A stretch of DNA of 45,389 nucleotides from HGM13862 sp031553915. GTDB taxonomy: Bacteria > Bacillota > Dehalobacteriia > UBA4068. Numbering within the stretch: the first letter of the stretch is position 1; every line of letters starts with the position of its first letter. The position numbers were made by a program, and so were the translations under genes. Shown in pieces: positions 32,542-39,963 of the stretch. Under the pieces are notes generated by a model. It had not been told where the DNA came from and did not search any database. It worked only from the letters and a program-made list of their open reading frames with translations. The stretch spans positions 1 to 45,389 of the forward strand of contig JAVBKT010000011.1 in the NCBI GenBank assembly GCA_031553915.1. The letters are read 5' to 3'.

Positions 32542-33222
32542 ATGCTGATTCAAACTGTTAGCTTGGGCAAGATGTATAAAAACGGGATTCACGCCCTAAG
32601 CGATGTGAACCTCTCCATTGATTTTGGAGAATTTGTCTTTTTGACCGGAGCCTCTGGCGCCGGTAAAAGCACACTGATCCGCCTGCTTTTCCGTGAGGAA
32701 TTGCCAACAGCTGGACAAGTTTTGATCGGCGGGCGCAGCGTAGTGAGATTAACCACACCGGAAATTGTGCGCTTGCGCCGCAACAGCGGTGTGGTTTTTC
32801 AGGATTTTCGCCTGATGGAGCGCAGCACGGTTTTTGATAATGTCGCTTTTGCGCTGAAAGCCGTCGAGCGCCCCTGGCAGGAAATTAAATTGCGGGTGCC
32901 GGCGATTTTGGAGCGGGTGGGCTTAGCTGGCCGCGAAAACGAGAACGTTATGCATCTCTCCGGCGGCGAACAACAGCGCGTGGCTGTAGCCAGGGCAATC
33001 ATTAATAATCCGCTGCTGCTTTTTGCCGATGAACCAACGGGCGATTTGGATCCTAAGACCAGTGATGAGCTAATTCAGCTTTTTGCTAATATTAATGCGG
33101 AAGGTACGACATTAGTGATGGCCACCCATGATCAGCGAATCGTCAACATGATGCAAAAAAGAGTGATAACTTTGGATCATGGCCGGGTGATTGGCGACAC
33201 AGTAGGGGGGTGGCAGCTGTGA
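32542..33222 (+). CDS. ftsE: Cell division ATP-binding protein FtsE
   Basis: FtsE is the ATPase of the FtsEX complex, which controls peptidoglycan hydrolases at the membrane. The 226-aa protein has Walker A GASGAGKST, LSGGEQQRVAVARAI and Walker B LLFADEPTGDLD, plus the short FtsE-type body. I chose the ATG at 32542 because GGAGG lies 5 nt before it; an ATG 12 bp earlier overlaps that site. The stop overlaps the ftsX start as GTGA. Confidence 0.96.
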   Translation: MLIQTVSLGKMYKNGIHALSDVNLSIDFGEFVFLTGASGAGKSTLIRLLFREELPTAGQVLIGGRSVVRLTTPEIVRLRRNSGVVFQDFRLMERSTVFDNVAFALKAVERPWQEIKLRVPAILERVGLAGRENENVMHLSGGEQQRVAVARAIINNPLLLFADEPTGDLDPKTSDELIQLFANINAEGTTLVMATHDQRIVNMMQKRVITLDHGRVIGDTVGGWQL

Positions 33223-34103
33223 AATTATATTCTTTCAGATACCTTGGACCGCAAGCATTGAAATCAATGAAAGCCAATGGCTGGATGACTTTTGCGGCGA
33301 TTATGACCATTACTATTTCTTTATTCCTCTGCGCCTTCTTTTGGCTAATCCTCACCAATATGGATGCTAATGCCACAGAGATCGAAGAAGATGTGCGGGT
33401 AATGGCCTATATTGACAGTTCTGTCAGACAAAGTGATTATGAGGAGATCGAGCAACAAATCAGCTGGATAGATGGTGTGCAAAAGGTGACCTTTATCAGC
33501 AAGGAAGAAGGCCTGGAAAGCATGAGCGACCGTTTTGGCGGTATTGATTTGGATGCTACCTTGGGTGGAGCCAATCCGCTGCCGGATATGTATTCGGTGG
33601 AGGCGGTAAGCACAGCGTATGTTAAAAATATTGCCGAGCAGGCAGCGGAAATTGAGGGTGTTTCCAGTGTGCGTTATGGCGAGGGTACGGTTGAGCGGCT
33701 GTTTACCCTGACCAACACCTTGCGCCAGGGCGGCATCATTGTGATGTCTCTTTTGGGCATCGCCGCTGTTTTCCTGATTGCGATGTCTATTCGCCTGACC
33801 ATTTTGAACCGCAGAAAAGAAATCATGGTGATGAAGTGGTGCGGCGCCACCGATGCTTTTATCCGCTGGCCGTTTTTCCTCGAGGGCCTGTTGCTGGGAA
33901 TAATCGGCGCTGTCCTTGCCTTAGCCTTTGCTTTGTTGCTGTACGGACAGGCTACTGATTATTTGAGCAGCACCATTTCTTTTATCACGATCATGCCGCT
34001 CAAATATATTTGGCAGAATGTTACCCTCTTTGTGCTTGGCTGTGGCGTTGTTTTGGGCGCCATCGGCAGCATTATCCCCTTAACCCGTTTTCTCAGAGTG
34101 TGA
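33219..34103 (+). CDS. ftsX: Cell division protein FtsX
   Basis: The membrane partner of FtsE: 294 aa, with an N-terminal TM helix (about 26-47), a large extracytoplasmic domain (about 48-165) and three C-terminal TM helices separated by the MVMKWCGATDAFIRWPFFLEG loop. This is the mechanotransmission-type ABC subunit that pulls on a hydrolase rather than moving a solute. The GTG start overlaps ftsE by 4 bp; a GTG 9 bp earlier fits less well with the GGGGGG ribosome binding site. Confidence 0.95.
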   Translation: MKLYSFRYLGPQALKSMKANGWMTFAAIMTITISLFLCAFFWLILTNMDANATEIEEDVRVMAYIDSSVRQSDYEEIEQQISWIDGVQKVTFISKEEGLESMSDRFGGIDLDATLGGANPLPDMYSVEAVSTAYVKNIAEQAAEIEGVSSVRYGEGTVERLFTLTNTLRQGGIIVMSLLGIAAVFLIAMSIRLTILNRRKEIMVMKWCGATDAFIRWPFFLEGLLLGIIGAVLALAFALLLYGQATDYLSSTISFITIMPLKYIWQNVTLFVLGCGVVLGAIGSIIPLTRFLRV

Positions 34104-34160
34104 TTTTTGCAGTTAATATAGGTAGGTAGTTGATATGGCTAGAAGTATGTGGGGTGTATT

Positions 34161-35363
34161 ATGAAAAATAAAAAACATATACTTATCCTTTTGACGCTGG
34201 CTGTGCTGTTGATCACCGCCATCAGCTGGAGCGGTCTGGCCTCAGCCGGGGGGCTCGATTTTGATGAATTGATCGAAAACAGCGATGATCCTTTAGCAGA
34301 GCTGAAGGCCAAGCAGCAGGAAATCTATGAACGCCGTCAAGAGCTGGAGCAGAAAAAAAAGGATAATGAGGTCATCCTGGAAGGGCTTAGTAATGAGCTT
34401 GCGATCATAGACGCGGAAATGATGCTGATTGTGGAAGAAAAAAATGCTATCCAAAGTACCATTGATGCCATTGATTCTCAGATTTTAGCGGCTGAGGTGG
34501 AAATTACCGAGGCGGAAGCAAGGCTGCTGGAGCGGCGGGGGTATCTGGAAGACCGCCTGGTGCAATTATATGTACACGGAGATATCAGCTTTATGGATGT
34601 TGTTTTTTCCACAGAAACTTTTGATGATTTTTTAATTCTTTTTGATATGGTGGAGCTGGTGATGGAGCAAGACCGCCAGGTTTTGAATGAGATCACCAAG
34701 GATTTATTAACTATTGAAGATAATAAAAAGCTGCTGGTAGTGCGCAGAGAAGAGCTGGAAATTGCCAAGCAGGATCTCTATGATCAGGAAGCGGATCTGA
34801 AAGCTATTGAGAATGAAAAAGGTGTAGCCATGGCAGCAGCAGAGCGGAGCGTGGCTGAGACAAAAGCTCTGCTTGATGCTGACGAGGCAGCCAGCGCTCA
34901 GGTCTCTGAGATGATCAAAGAGTATTACCGGCTTTATGGCGATGATAATCTCTCCTATGGCGGAGTGATGATGTGGCCGCTTCCTGCCCGCTGGGGGGAA
35001 GATAGCTTAACATCTGATTATGGCGGGCGCACGCACCCGATCACCGGTGATTGGCGCGTACATACCGGCATTGATATCGGCGCTGATGGCGGTACTCCGA
35101 TTTATGCCGCAGCCGACGGTAAGGTTTTTTATAGCGGCTGGCTGGGCGGCTATGGCAATACCATTCAAATTATGCACGGTGATGGCATCAGCACGCTGTA
35201 TGGTCATATGAGCGCCTATGGCAACTATGGTGACGGAGATTATGTTTCAACAGGAGACGTGATTGGTTATGTGGGTACTACCGGCAACAGCACCGGTAAT
35301 CATCTGCATTTTGAGGTACGTGAAAACGGGAATCATGTCAGCCCCTGGAATTATTTGAAATAA
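34161..35363 (+). CDS. Coiled-coil M23 (LytM/EnvC-like) murein peptidase
   Basis: A 400-aa secreted or membrane-anchored protein: signal sequence (about 5-29), a long charged coiled coil (about 38-255), then a C-terminal M23 domain. Zinc ligands are intact: HPITG, HTGIDIG (HxxxD) and HLHFEV (HxH). So unlike E. coli EnvC it should be an active endopeptidase. Placed 57 bp after ftsX, it is the natural client of FtsEX, with the coiled coil as docking arm; that is inferred from PcsB/CwlO precedents. The start ATG has GGGGTG upstream. Confidence 0.93.
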   Translation: MKNKKHILILLTLAVLLITAISWSGLASAGGLDFDELIENSDDPLAELKAKQQEIYERRQELEQKKKDNEVILEGLSNELAIIDAEMMLIVEEKNAIQSTIDAIDSQILAAEVEITEAEARLLERRGYLEDRLVQLYVHGDISFMDVVFSTETFDDFLILFDMVELVMEQDRQVLNEITKDLLTIEDNKKLLVVRREELEIAKQDLYDQEADLKAIENEKGVAMAAAERSVAETKALLDADEAASAQVSEMIKEYYRLYGDDNLSYGGVMMWPLPARWGEDSLTSDYGGRTHPITGDWRVHTGIDIGADGGTPIYAAADGKVFYSGWLGGYGNTIQIMHGDGISTLYGHMSAYGNYGDGDYVSTGDVIGYVGTTGNSTGNHLHFEVRENGNHVSPWNYLK

Positions 35364-35393
35364 ATATTTTAAGAAAAAATATTGAATAGTTTT

Positions 35394-35436
35394 AAACAAT
35401 ACTGTTCTGTAAAACTAAGAACGGTATTGTTTTTTC
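35394..35436 (+). terminator. Terminator of ftsEX-M23 operon
   Basis: AAACAATACTGTTCT (35394-35408) pairs with 35418-35432 with one G-U, followed by TTTTTT. It starts 30 bp after the peptidase stop. Confidence 0.88.
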
Positions 35437-35563
35437 TATCAAAAAACCTCACTTTGCCAACAATTTACAGAAGAGCAAAACTGTTTAAGAGAAATGACAA
35501 CTTTTTGTACGTTTTTTGATAACTGTGTATAAACAACACTTTACTTTTCCCCTAAGGCTAATA

Positions 35564-35585
35564 TATAATTAGGAACATATCCTAA
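35564..35585 (+). promoter_or_regulatory. TetR gene -10 and putative operator
   Basis: A perfect TATAAT (35564-35569) runs into the inverted repeat TTAGGA-acata-TCCTAA (35569-35585). The repeat covers the expected start of transcription, as in autoregulated TetR genes. A second CCTAA half-site lies upstream at 35551. The -35 is TTTACT-like at 18 bp. Confidence 0.5.
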
Positions 35586-35644
35586 GAAGTTAAAATAATT
35601 GACTAACTAATGAGAGACTTTGTTAAAATATGGAGGACAAAATT

Positions 35645-36214
35645 ATGGTCAAAAAACAAGCAAAAAAAATATTGGAAGAAGCATTGATGAAGTTGTTGGA
35701 AACAACTTCAATTGATAATATCGATATTCGTGAGTTGACAGAAAAGGCAAATCTCAGCCGCCAAACCTTTTATTACAATTTCAAAAACAAACAGGATATG
35801 TTGGAATGGATTTTTTGTAAAAATAATGAGCAGGCGCAAAGAGTTTTTAGAGAAAAATATTCCCTGGAAGATTATTTTACCGCAGTGTTGGAAAATATAT
35901 TAGAATATAAAGCCTTTTATTCAAGCGTTTTGCTTAATGAAGCCTTTACCATTGATGATGTCGGGCCGTTTGAAAGCGGGATTATTAAAACCATCCAAGA
36001 AACAGAGATGCTGACTGTTAGCCAACGCATGGATAGCAAAGAATGGGAGGCCCTGCTCTTTTTTGCCTTTGGCGCCAAAGGCATGGTTGTTTACTGGATT
36101 AAAGGCGGCATGAAGCTGAGCATTGATAAAATGGTGAGCTGCCTACTTGACAACATGCCCCATCTTCTGCGAAAATATATTAATAACTGCGCAATTCAAT
36201 CCGAGGGGTCATGA
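35645..36214 (+). CDS. TetR family transcriptional regulator
   Basis: A 189-aa regulator with an N-terminal helix-turn-helix (LTEKANLSRQTFYYNFKNK, about residues 33-51) of the type found in DhaS-like TetR proteins, and a helical ligand-binding C-terminal domain. The start at MVKKQAKK is set by GGAGG about 9 nt upstream. panD starts 29 bp after its stop with a good ribosome binding site, so the two are co-transcribed. Effector and targets are unknown. Confidence 0.9.
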   Translation: MVKKQAKKILEEALMKLLETTSIDNIDIRELTEKANLSRQTFYYNFKNKQDMLEWIFCKNNEQAQRVFREKYSLEDYFTAVLENILEYKAFYSSVLLNEAFTIDDVGPFESGIIKTIQETEMLTVSQRMDSKEWEALLFFAFGAKGMVVYWIKGGMKLSIDKMVSCLLDNMPHLLRKYINNCAIQSEGS

Positions 36215-36243
36215 GTTGCGCGAAATAAAACGGAGGAAAAATT

Positions 36244-36585
36244 ATGCTTGTAAAAATGCTGGCCGCTAAAATCCACCGCGCCACTGTGTGCGAGGCGAAT
36301 TTAAATTATGTCGGTAGCATCACCATTGATGAGAAATTATTGGACGCAGCCGGGATACGCGAGTTTCAGCAGGTAGAAATTGCCAATATTAATACCGGAG
36401 CGCGCTTTTGCACCTATGTTATGAAAGGCGGCGACGGCGTCATTTGTGTCAATGGCGCGGCAGCACGTTTGGCGCAGCCGGGGGATTTGATCATCATCAT
36501 GAGCTTTGGACTCATGGAAGAGGCTGAGGCGGACAAGCATCAGCCGCGCATTATCCATGTTGATCAGCATAACCATATATCATAA
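36244..36585 (+). CDS. panD: Aspartate 1-decarboxylase
   Basis: PanD makes beta-alanine from aspartate for pantothenate and CoA synthesis. It is made as a proenzyme that cleaves itself between Gly24 and Ser25 (NYVGSITID) to form a pyruvoyl cofactor. The 113-aa length and motifs such as NGAAARLAQPGDLIIIMSFG are typical. panB and panC are not adjacent, so panD is separate from the rest of the pathway here and paired with a TetR regulator. Confidence 0.96.
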   Translation: MLVKMLAAKIHRATVCEANLNYVGSITIDEKLLDAAGIREFQQVEIANINTGARFCTYVMKGGDGVICVNGAAARLAQPGDLIIIMSFGLMEEAEADKHQPRIIHVDQHNHIS

Positions 36586-36607
36586 CCAGGAATAATGAAT
36601 AAACCTT

Positions 36608-36634
36608 AAAACGACCCCGATGGGGTTGTTTTTT
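36608..36634 (+). terminator. panD terminator
   Basis: AAAACGACCCC and GGGGTTGTTTT (36608-36618 with 36622-36632, loop GAT) form a stem with one G-U pair, followed by T-rich sequence. Confidence 0.87.
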
Positions 36635-36710
36635 GTTAGGACGGGTAAAGAAGGACAGAAAATTTTCCGGGAGCAATACTTAAAAATTAGCTAAAAAATG
36701 TGCCTGATAA

Positions 36711-36739
36711 TTGACAAATGCAGGCTAAAACAATATAAT
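36711..36739 (+). promoter_or_regulatory. Consensus promoter of the binding-protein gene
   Basis: A perfect TTGACA (36711-36716), 17 bp, and a perfect TATAAT (36734-36739). It is the strongest sigma-A-type promoter in the window. Confidence 0.92.
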
Positions 36740-36776
36740 AGCTGCGTATCTTAATCGTGGAGGCAAAGGGGAAGAA

Positions 36777-38069
36777 ATGAAAAAACTGACCTTGATCATC
36801 TTATTGCTAGCTGTGGTATGCCTTGCTGCTGCTTGCGAAAATTATGTTTATGATAATCCCCAAAGAGAGGGCGTAGGTCGCAGCCAGAGCCTGGAAAAGG
36901 TTTATCTTGGCGTGATGCTGCCAATAGAAAGCGAATCCTCCGCAGATGCGCTGAGAATGCAGGCTGCCATGGAAGTGGCTGTGGATATCATCAATAATCA
37001 GCATGATGTGGCGTGGGATATTGCCCAAAATCTCGGTTTAGCCAATTATGGTCATGCGCAAATAGAGCTGGTGGTCAGGGATTGCGGCGCCAGCACCCGC
37101 GAGGCAACAGCCAAAGCGCAGGAGCTAATTGATCTGGGCGTATCAGCTGTTATTGGCGCTTATAACAACGACTTTTCTGCCGCTGTTGCTGCGGCTTGCT
37201 ATAAAAAGCAGGTGCCGATGATTTGCGGCTCTGCCAAGGCGATGTCCTTGACTGACGGATCATATGATTTCGCCCCCTATTTCAACCGTATTGCCATGAG
37301 CCCGATTGAGGAAACGGAGGCTTTCCTGGACTATATTAATCAAATGAATCTGACTGAAAACGCCGCGATTAAAAAGGTGGCGGTGGCTTATATTAATAAT
37401 GATTATGGTGCAAGCTCAGCGGCTATTTTGCACAAAGCGTTGGAAAGCACCAGCCTGGAGCTGGTAGCCTATATCAGTTACGAGGCGGATGATACGGACC
37501 TGGTGGAGGAGGCGGCCAAAATGCTGGCCAATGAGCCGGATGCTGTGATACAGATCAGTTCTACGGATGATTTAATTAATTTTGCCAACAATTATGCCAA
37601 AGCCTCTTTTCAGCCCTCTTTGGTGCTTTGCTATAGCGGCGGCTTTCAAAGAAGCGCTTTTGTCGAGGCAATAGCAGGATTGGGCAGTGATTATTATCAG
37701 GGCATTATGGTTTGTCCGGACCGCTATTATGCCACTCCTCCGGCCGCTGATGGCAGCGTAGTAGCTGATAGCCGCGAGACAGCAGGGCATATCTTTACCT
37801 ATATTAATAAGCTTTATCGGGAAAAGACAGGGGTAGATATGGACAATGCCGCTCTCTTGGAGTTTGCCTCGGTGATTGTGGCGGCCCAGACTGTGGATAT
37901 TGCCGGCACTACCGATAAAGAGACGCTGAACACCTTGTTGAAGACGACCACCTTCCCTGCGCCATATCTTTATTCCGGCAGCATCAGCTTTGGCGAGGAC
38001 GGACAAAATATGGTTAACCCCGGCTATATCGCTATCGTCAACAATGGCCGGTATACCTATAAATATTAG
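36777..38069 (+). CDS. Branched-chain-type ABC substrate-binding lipoprotein, orphan
   Basis: A 430-aa lipoprotein (lipobox LAAAC, Cys about residue 20) with a type I periplasmic-binding fold of the LivK/receptor-ligand family: YLGVMLPIESESSADALRM, then AAMEVAVDIINN, then LGVSAVIGAYNNDFSAAVA, then PMICGSAKAMSL. No permease or ATPase genes are adjacent. It may serve a distant importer or act as a sensor. Expression should be high, given a fully consensus promoter and a good ribosome binding site. Ligand unknown. Confidence 0.85.
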   Translation: MKKLTLIILLLAVVCLAAACENYVYDNPQREGVGRSQSLEKVYLGVMLPIESESSADALRMQAAMEVAVDIINNQHDVAWDIAQNLGLANYGHAQIELVVRDCGASTREATAKAQELIDLGVSAVIGAYNNDFSAAVAAACYKKQVPMICGSAKAMSLTDGSYDFAPYFNRIAMSPIEETEAFLDYINQMNLTENAAIKKVAVAYINNDYGASSAAILHKALESTSLELVAYISYEADDTDLVEEAAKMLANEPDAVIQISSTDDLINFANNYAKASFQPSLVLCYSGGFQRSAFVEAIAGLGSDYYQGIMVCPDRYYATPPAADGSVVADSRETAGHIFTYINKLYREKTGVDMDNAALLEFASVIVAAQTVDIAGTTDKETLNTLLKTTTFPAPYLYSGSISFGEDGQNMVNPGYIAIVNNGRYTYKY

Positions 38070-38198
38070 CGCAACAGCATAATCCTGCCGCCCATGGTTA
38101 GACTAGAGTAGCAGGGCAGGCAATTTATTTTAGTACAAGCACAAGGAAACAGCATGGCAGCGTCGAATAATAGCTAATTGTGCGCCAAAAAGAGATAT

Positions 38199-38295
38199 GG
38201 GAGCGGATTTAGCCTGGTGGCTGGCTCGGACTTCAAATCCGATGTGAGGCAGTGATCCTGTCTCAGGTGTGTTCGATTCGCACACGTTCCCGCCA
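38199..38295 (+). tRNA. selC: tRNA-Sec (anticodon UCA)
   Basis: A 97-nt tRNA with anticodon TCA (38233-38235) in the loop CTTCAAA closed by TCGGA/TCCGA. It has a long acceptor stem (GGGAGCG with CGTTCCC), a very long variable arm (about 38240-38264), a T loop TTCGATT, discriminator G and encoded CCA. Length and anticodon identify selenocysteine tRNA. No selA, selB or selD lies beside it, and no in-frame TGA selenoprotein is evident in the window. Confidence 0.95.
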
Positions 38296-38330
38296 AAAAA
38301 AACCCTGATGAATTTTCATCAGGGTTTTTT
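38296..38330 (+). terminator. tRNA-Sec terminator
   Basis: AAAAACCCTGATGAA pairs with TTCATCAGGGTTTTT directly after the CCA end. It also reads as a terminator for minus-strand transcription of the DUF1846 gene. Confidence 0.93.
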
Positions 38331-38373
38331 ATCTTTGCTATATATGTAGAAATTATCTTGTGGAGTATTAATT

Positions 38374-39861
38374 TTATGACTTGTTTACATAAAGCGCTTT
38401 TTCCGCATAAACCGGGTCACAAGTGACATTAACGCCCAAACGGCGCAGCATCGATTCATCTGCCTGATCCATCATCACTGTGCAGTGCGCTTCGCAGCCA
38501 CGCAAGGCGCTGAGTTGCTCTACGGCCAAAGATACAGTCGGGCTAGTGGCCTCGCACAGAGAGAGGGAAATCAGTACGTCCTCTAGAGAAAGCGAGCTGT
38601 CGCGTATTTTGAGTATATCACGCTTCATTTTCATGATCGGCTCCAAAATCACCCGTGACAGCAGCAGGATGTTGTCGGAAATTCCGGCCAAAGCTTTCAG
38701 CGCATTGAGCACGCCAGAGGCAGGCGCGCTCATCAGATCAGAAGAGCGTCCGGTGGTGATTTGTCCCTCCGGCAGCTGAAAGGCGATGGCAGGCACTTGT
38801 CTTTGCTCTTGCTTGGCGCGGGCTACAGCCACTACGGCCCGGTCTTCTTCGCGCAGAGACAGTTGCTGCATAATTAGCTCCACCCGTCCGGGGATATCTT
38901 TTTCGATCAAGCCCTGGCGCGCGTCGCAGCTGGCTTGAAAATAGCGGCGGATAATCTCCTGGCTGGCGGCCGTGCGCACCGCATCATCATCAACAATAGC
39001 ATAGCCAGCCATATTGACGCCCATATCAGTGGGAGATTGATAAATATCCTCGCCCAAAACACGGTTGAGTACGGTTTTCACTACCGGGAAGGCCTCAATA
39101 TCGCGGTTATAATTAACAGTGGTTTCGCCATAGGCTTCCAGATGATAGGGGTCAATCATATTAACATCACGCAAATCAGCGGTAGCAGCCTCATAGGCCA
39201 GATTGACCGGATGCTTGAGCGGCAAATTCCAAATGGGGAAGGTTTCAAACTTGGCATATCCGGCGCTGATTCCCCGTGTGCTCTCATGATAAACCTGCGA
39301 GAGGCAGGTGGATAATTTGCCGGAGCCAGGGCCTGGCGCTGTCACTACAACCAAGGGGCAGGAGGTTTCAATATAGGGGTTTGCGCCATAGCCTTCATCA
39401 GACAAAATCGCGTCAACCTCAGTAGGGTAGCCCTTGGTCAAGCGGTGAAAATAGGTTTTGATCCCGCGGGAGACCAGTTTGTTGCGGAATAAGGTGGCAG
39501 AGGGCTGGTCGCTGTATTGAGTGATAACCACAGAGTTGATCGCCAGACCGAGCGCAGACATGCTTTTGATCAGGCGCAAAACATCCAGATCATAGGTAAT
39601 GCCAATATCCGCCCTAATTTTATTATGCTCAATAGCCGGAGCGGAAATAGCAAAAATAATTTCGGCAATATCCTTCAGCTCCATCAGCAGTTTGATTTTG
39701 GCATTAGGGTCAAAACCGGGTAAAACCCGGGAGGCATGGAAATCGTCAAACAATTTGCCGCCAAACTCAAGATAGAGCTTGTTGCCAAATTGCGCGATGC
39801 GCTCGCGGATATATTTTGTTTGTAATTCCATGTATTGTTCTGGATCAAAACCTGTCTTCAT
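38374..39861 (-). CDS. DUF1846 family protein
   Basis: A 495-aa soluble protein that fits the DUF1846 (UPF0371) family in length and sequence, for example GGKLFDDFHASRVLPGFDP near residue 34. The glycine-rich APGPGSGKLSTC (about residues 174-185) looks like a P-loop and suggests nucleotide binding. Family function is not established. The ATG has AGGAG about 8 nt upstream. It lies downstream of the DUF975 gene on the same strand, with a hairpin between them. Confidence 0.85.
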   Translation of the reverse strand: MKTGFDPEQYMELQTKYIRERIAQFGNKLYLEFGGKLFDDFHASRVLPGFDPNAKIKLLMELKDIAEIIFAISAPAIEHNKIRADIGITYDLDVLRLIKSMSALGLAINSVVITQYSDQPSATLFRNKLVSRGIKTYFHRLTKGYPTEVDAILSDEGYGANPYIETSCPLVVVTAPGPGSGKLSTCLSQVYHESTRGISAGYAKFETFPIWNLPLKHPVNLAYEAATADLRDVNMIDPYHLEAYGETTVNYNRDIEAFPVVKTVLNRVLGEDIYQSPTDMGVNMAGYAIVDDDAVRTAASQEIIRRYFQASCDARQGLIEKDIPGRVELIMQQLSLREEDRAVVAVARAKQEQRQVPAIAFQLPEGQITTGRSSDLMSAPASGVLNALKALAGISDNILLLSRVILEPIMKMKRDILKIRDSSLSLEDVLISLSLCEATSPTVSLAVEQLSALRGCEAHCTVMMDQADESMLRRLGVNVTCDPVYAEKALYVNKS

Positions 39862-39926
39862 TTTACTTCTCCTGTATATTTTGTCGTTTGTGGGGCTATT
39901 AGGCTTGTCTCTTCTTGCGCCTGAGA

Positions 39927-39958
39927 AGACCCTTCTCTGTGGTTTTAGAGAAGGGTCT
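39927..39958 (-). other. 12-bp hairpin between the DUF975 and DUF1846 genes
   Basis: Perfect arms 39927-39938 and 39947-39958 enclose an 8-nt loop. There is no T-tract on the minus strand, so it may be a processing or stability element rather than a terminator. Confidence 0.6.
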
Positions 39959-39963
39959 GGGGT

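Noticed and set aside
38070..38198. Weak hairpin CCTGCC/GGCAGG between the LivK-like gene and tRNA-Sec
   Set aside because: A 6-bp stem with a loop of about 25 bases and only a broken T-tract does not support a terminator call.
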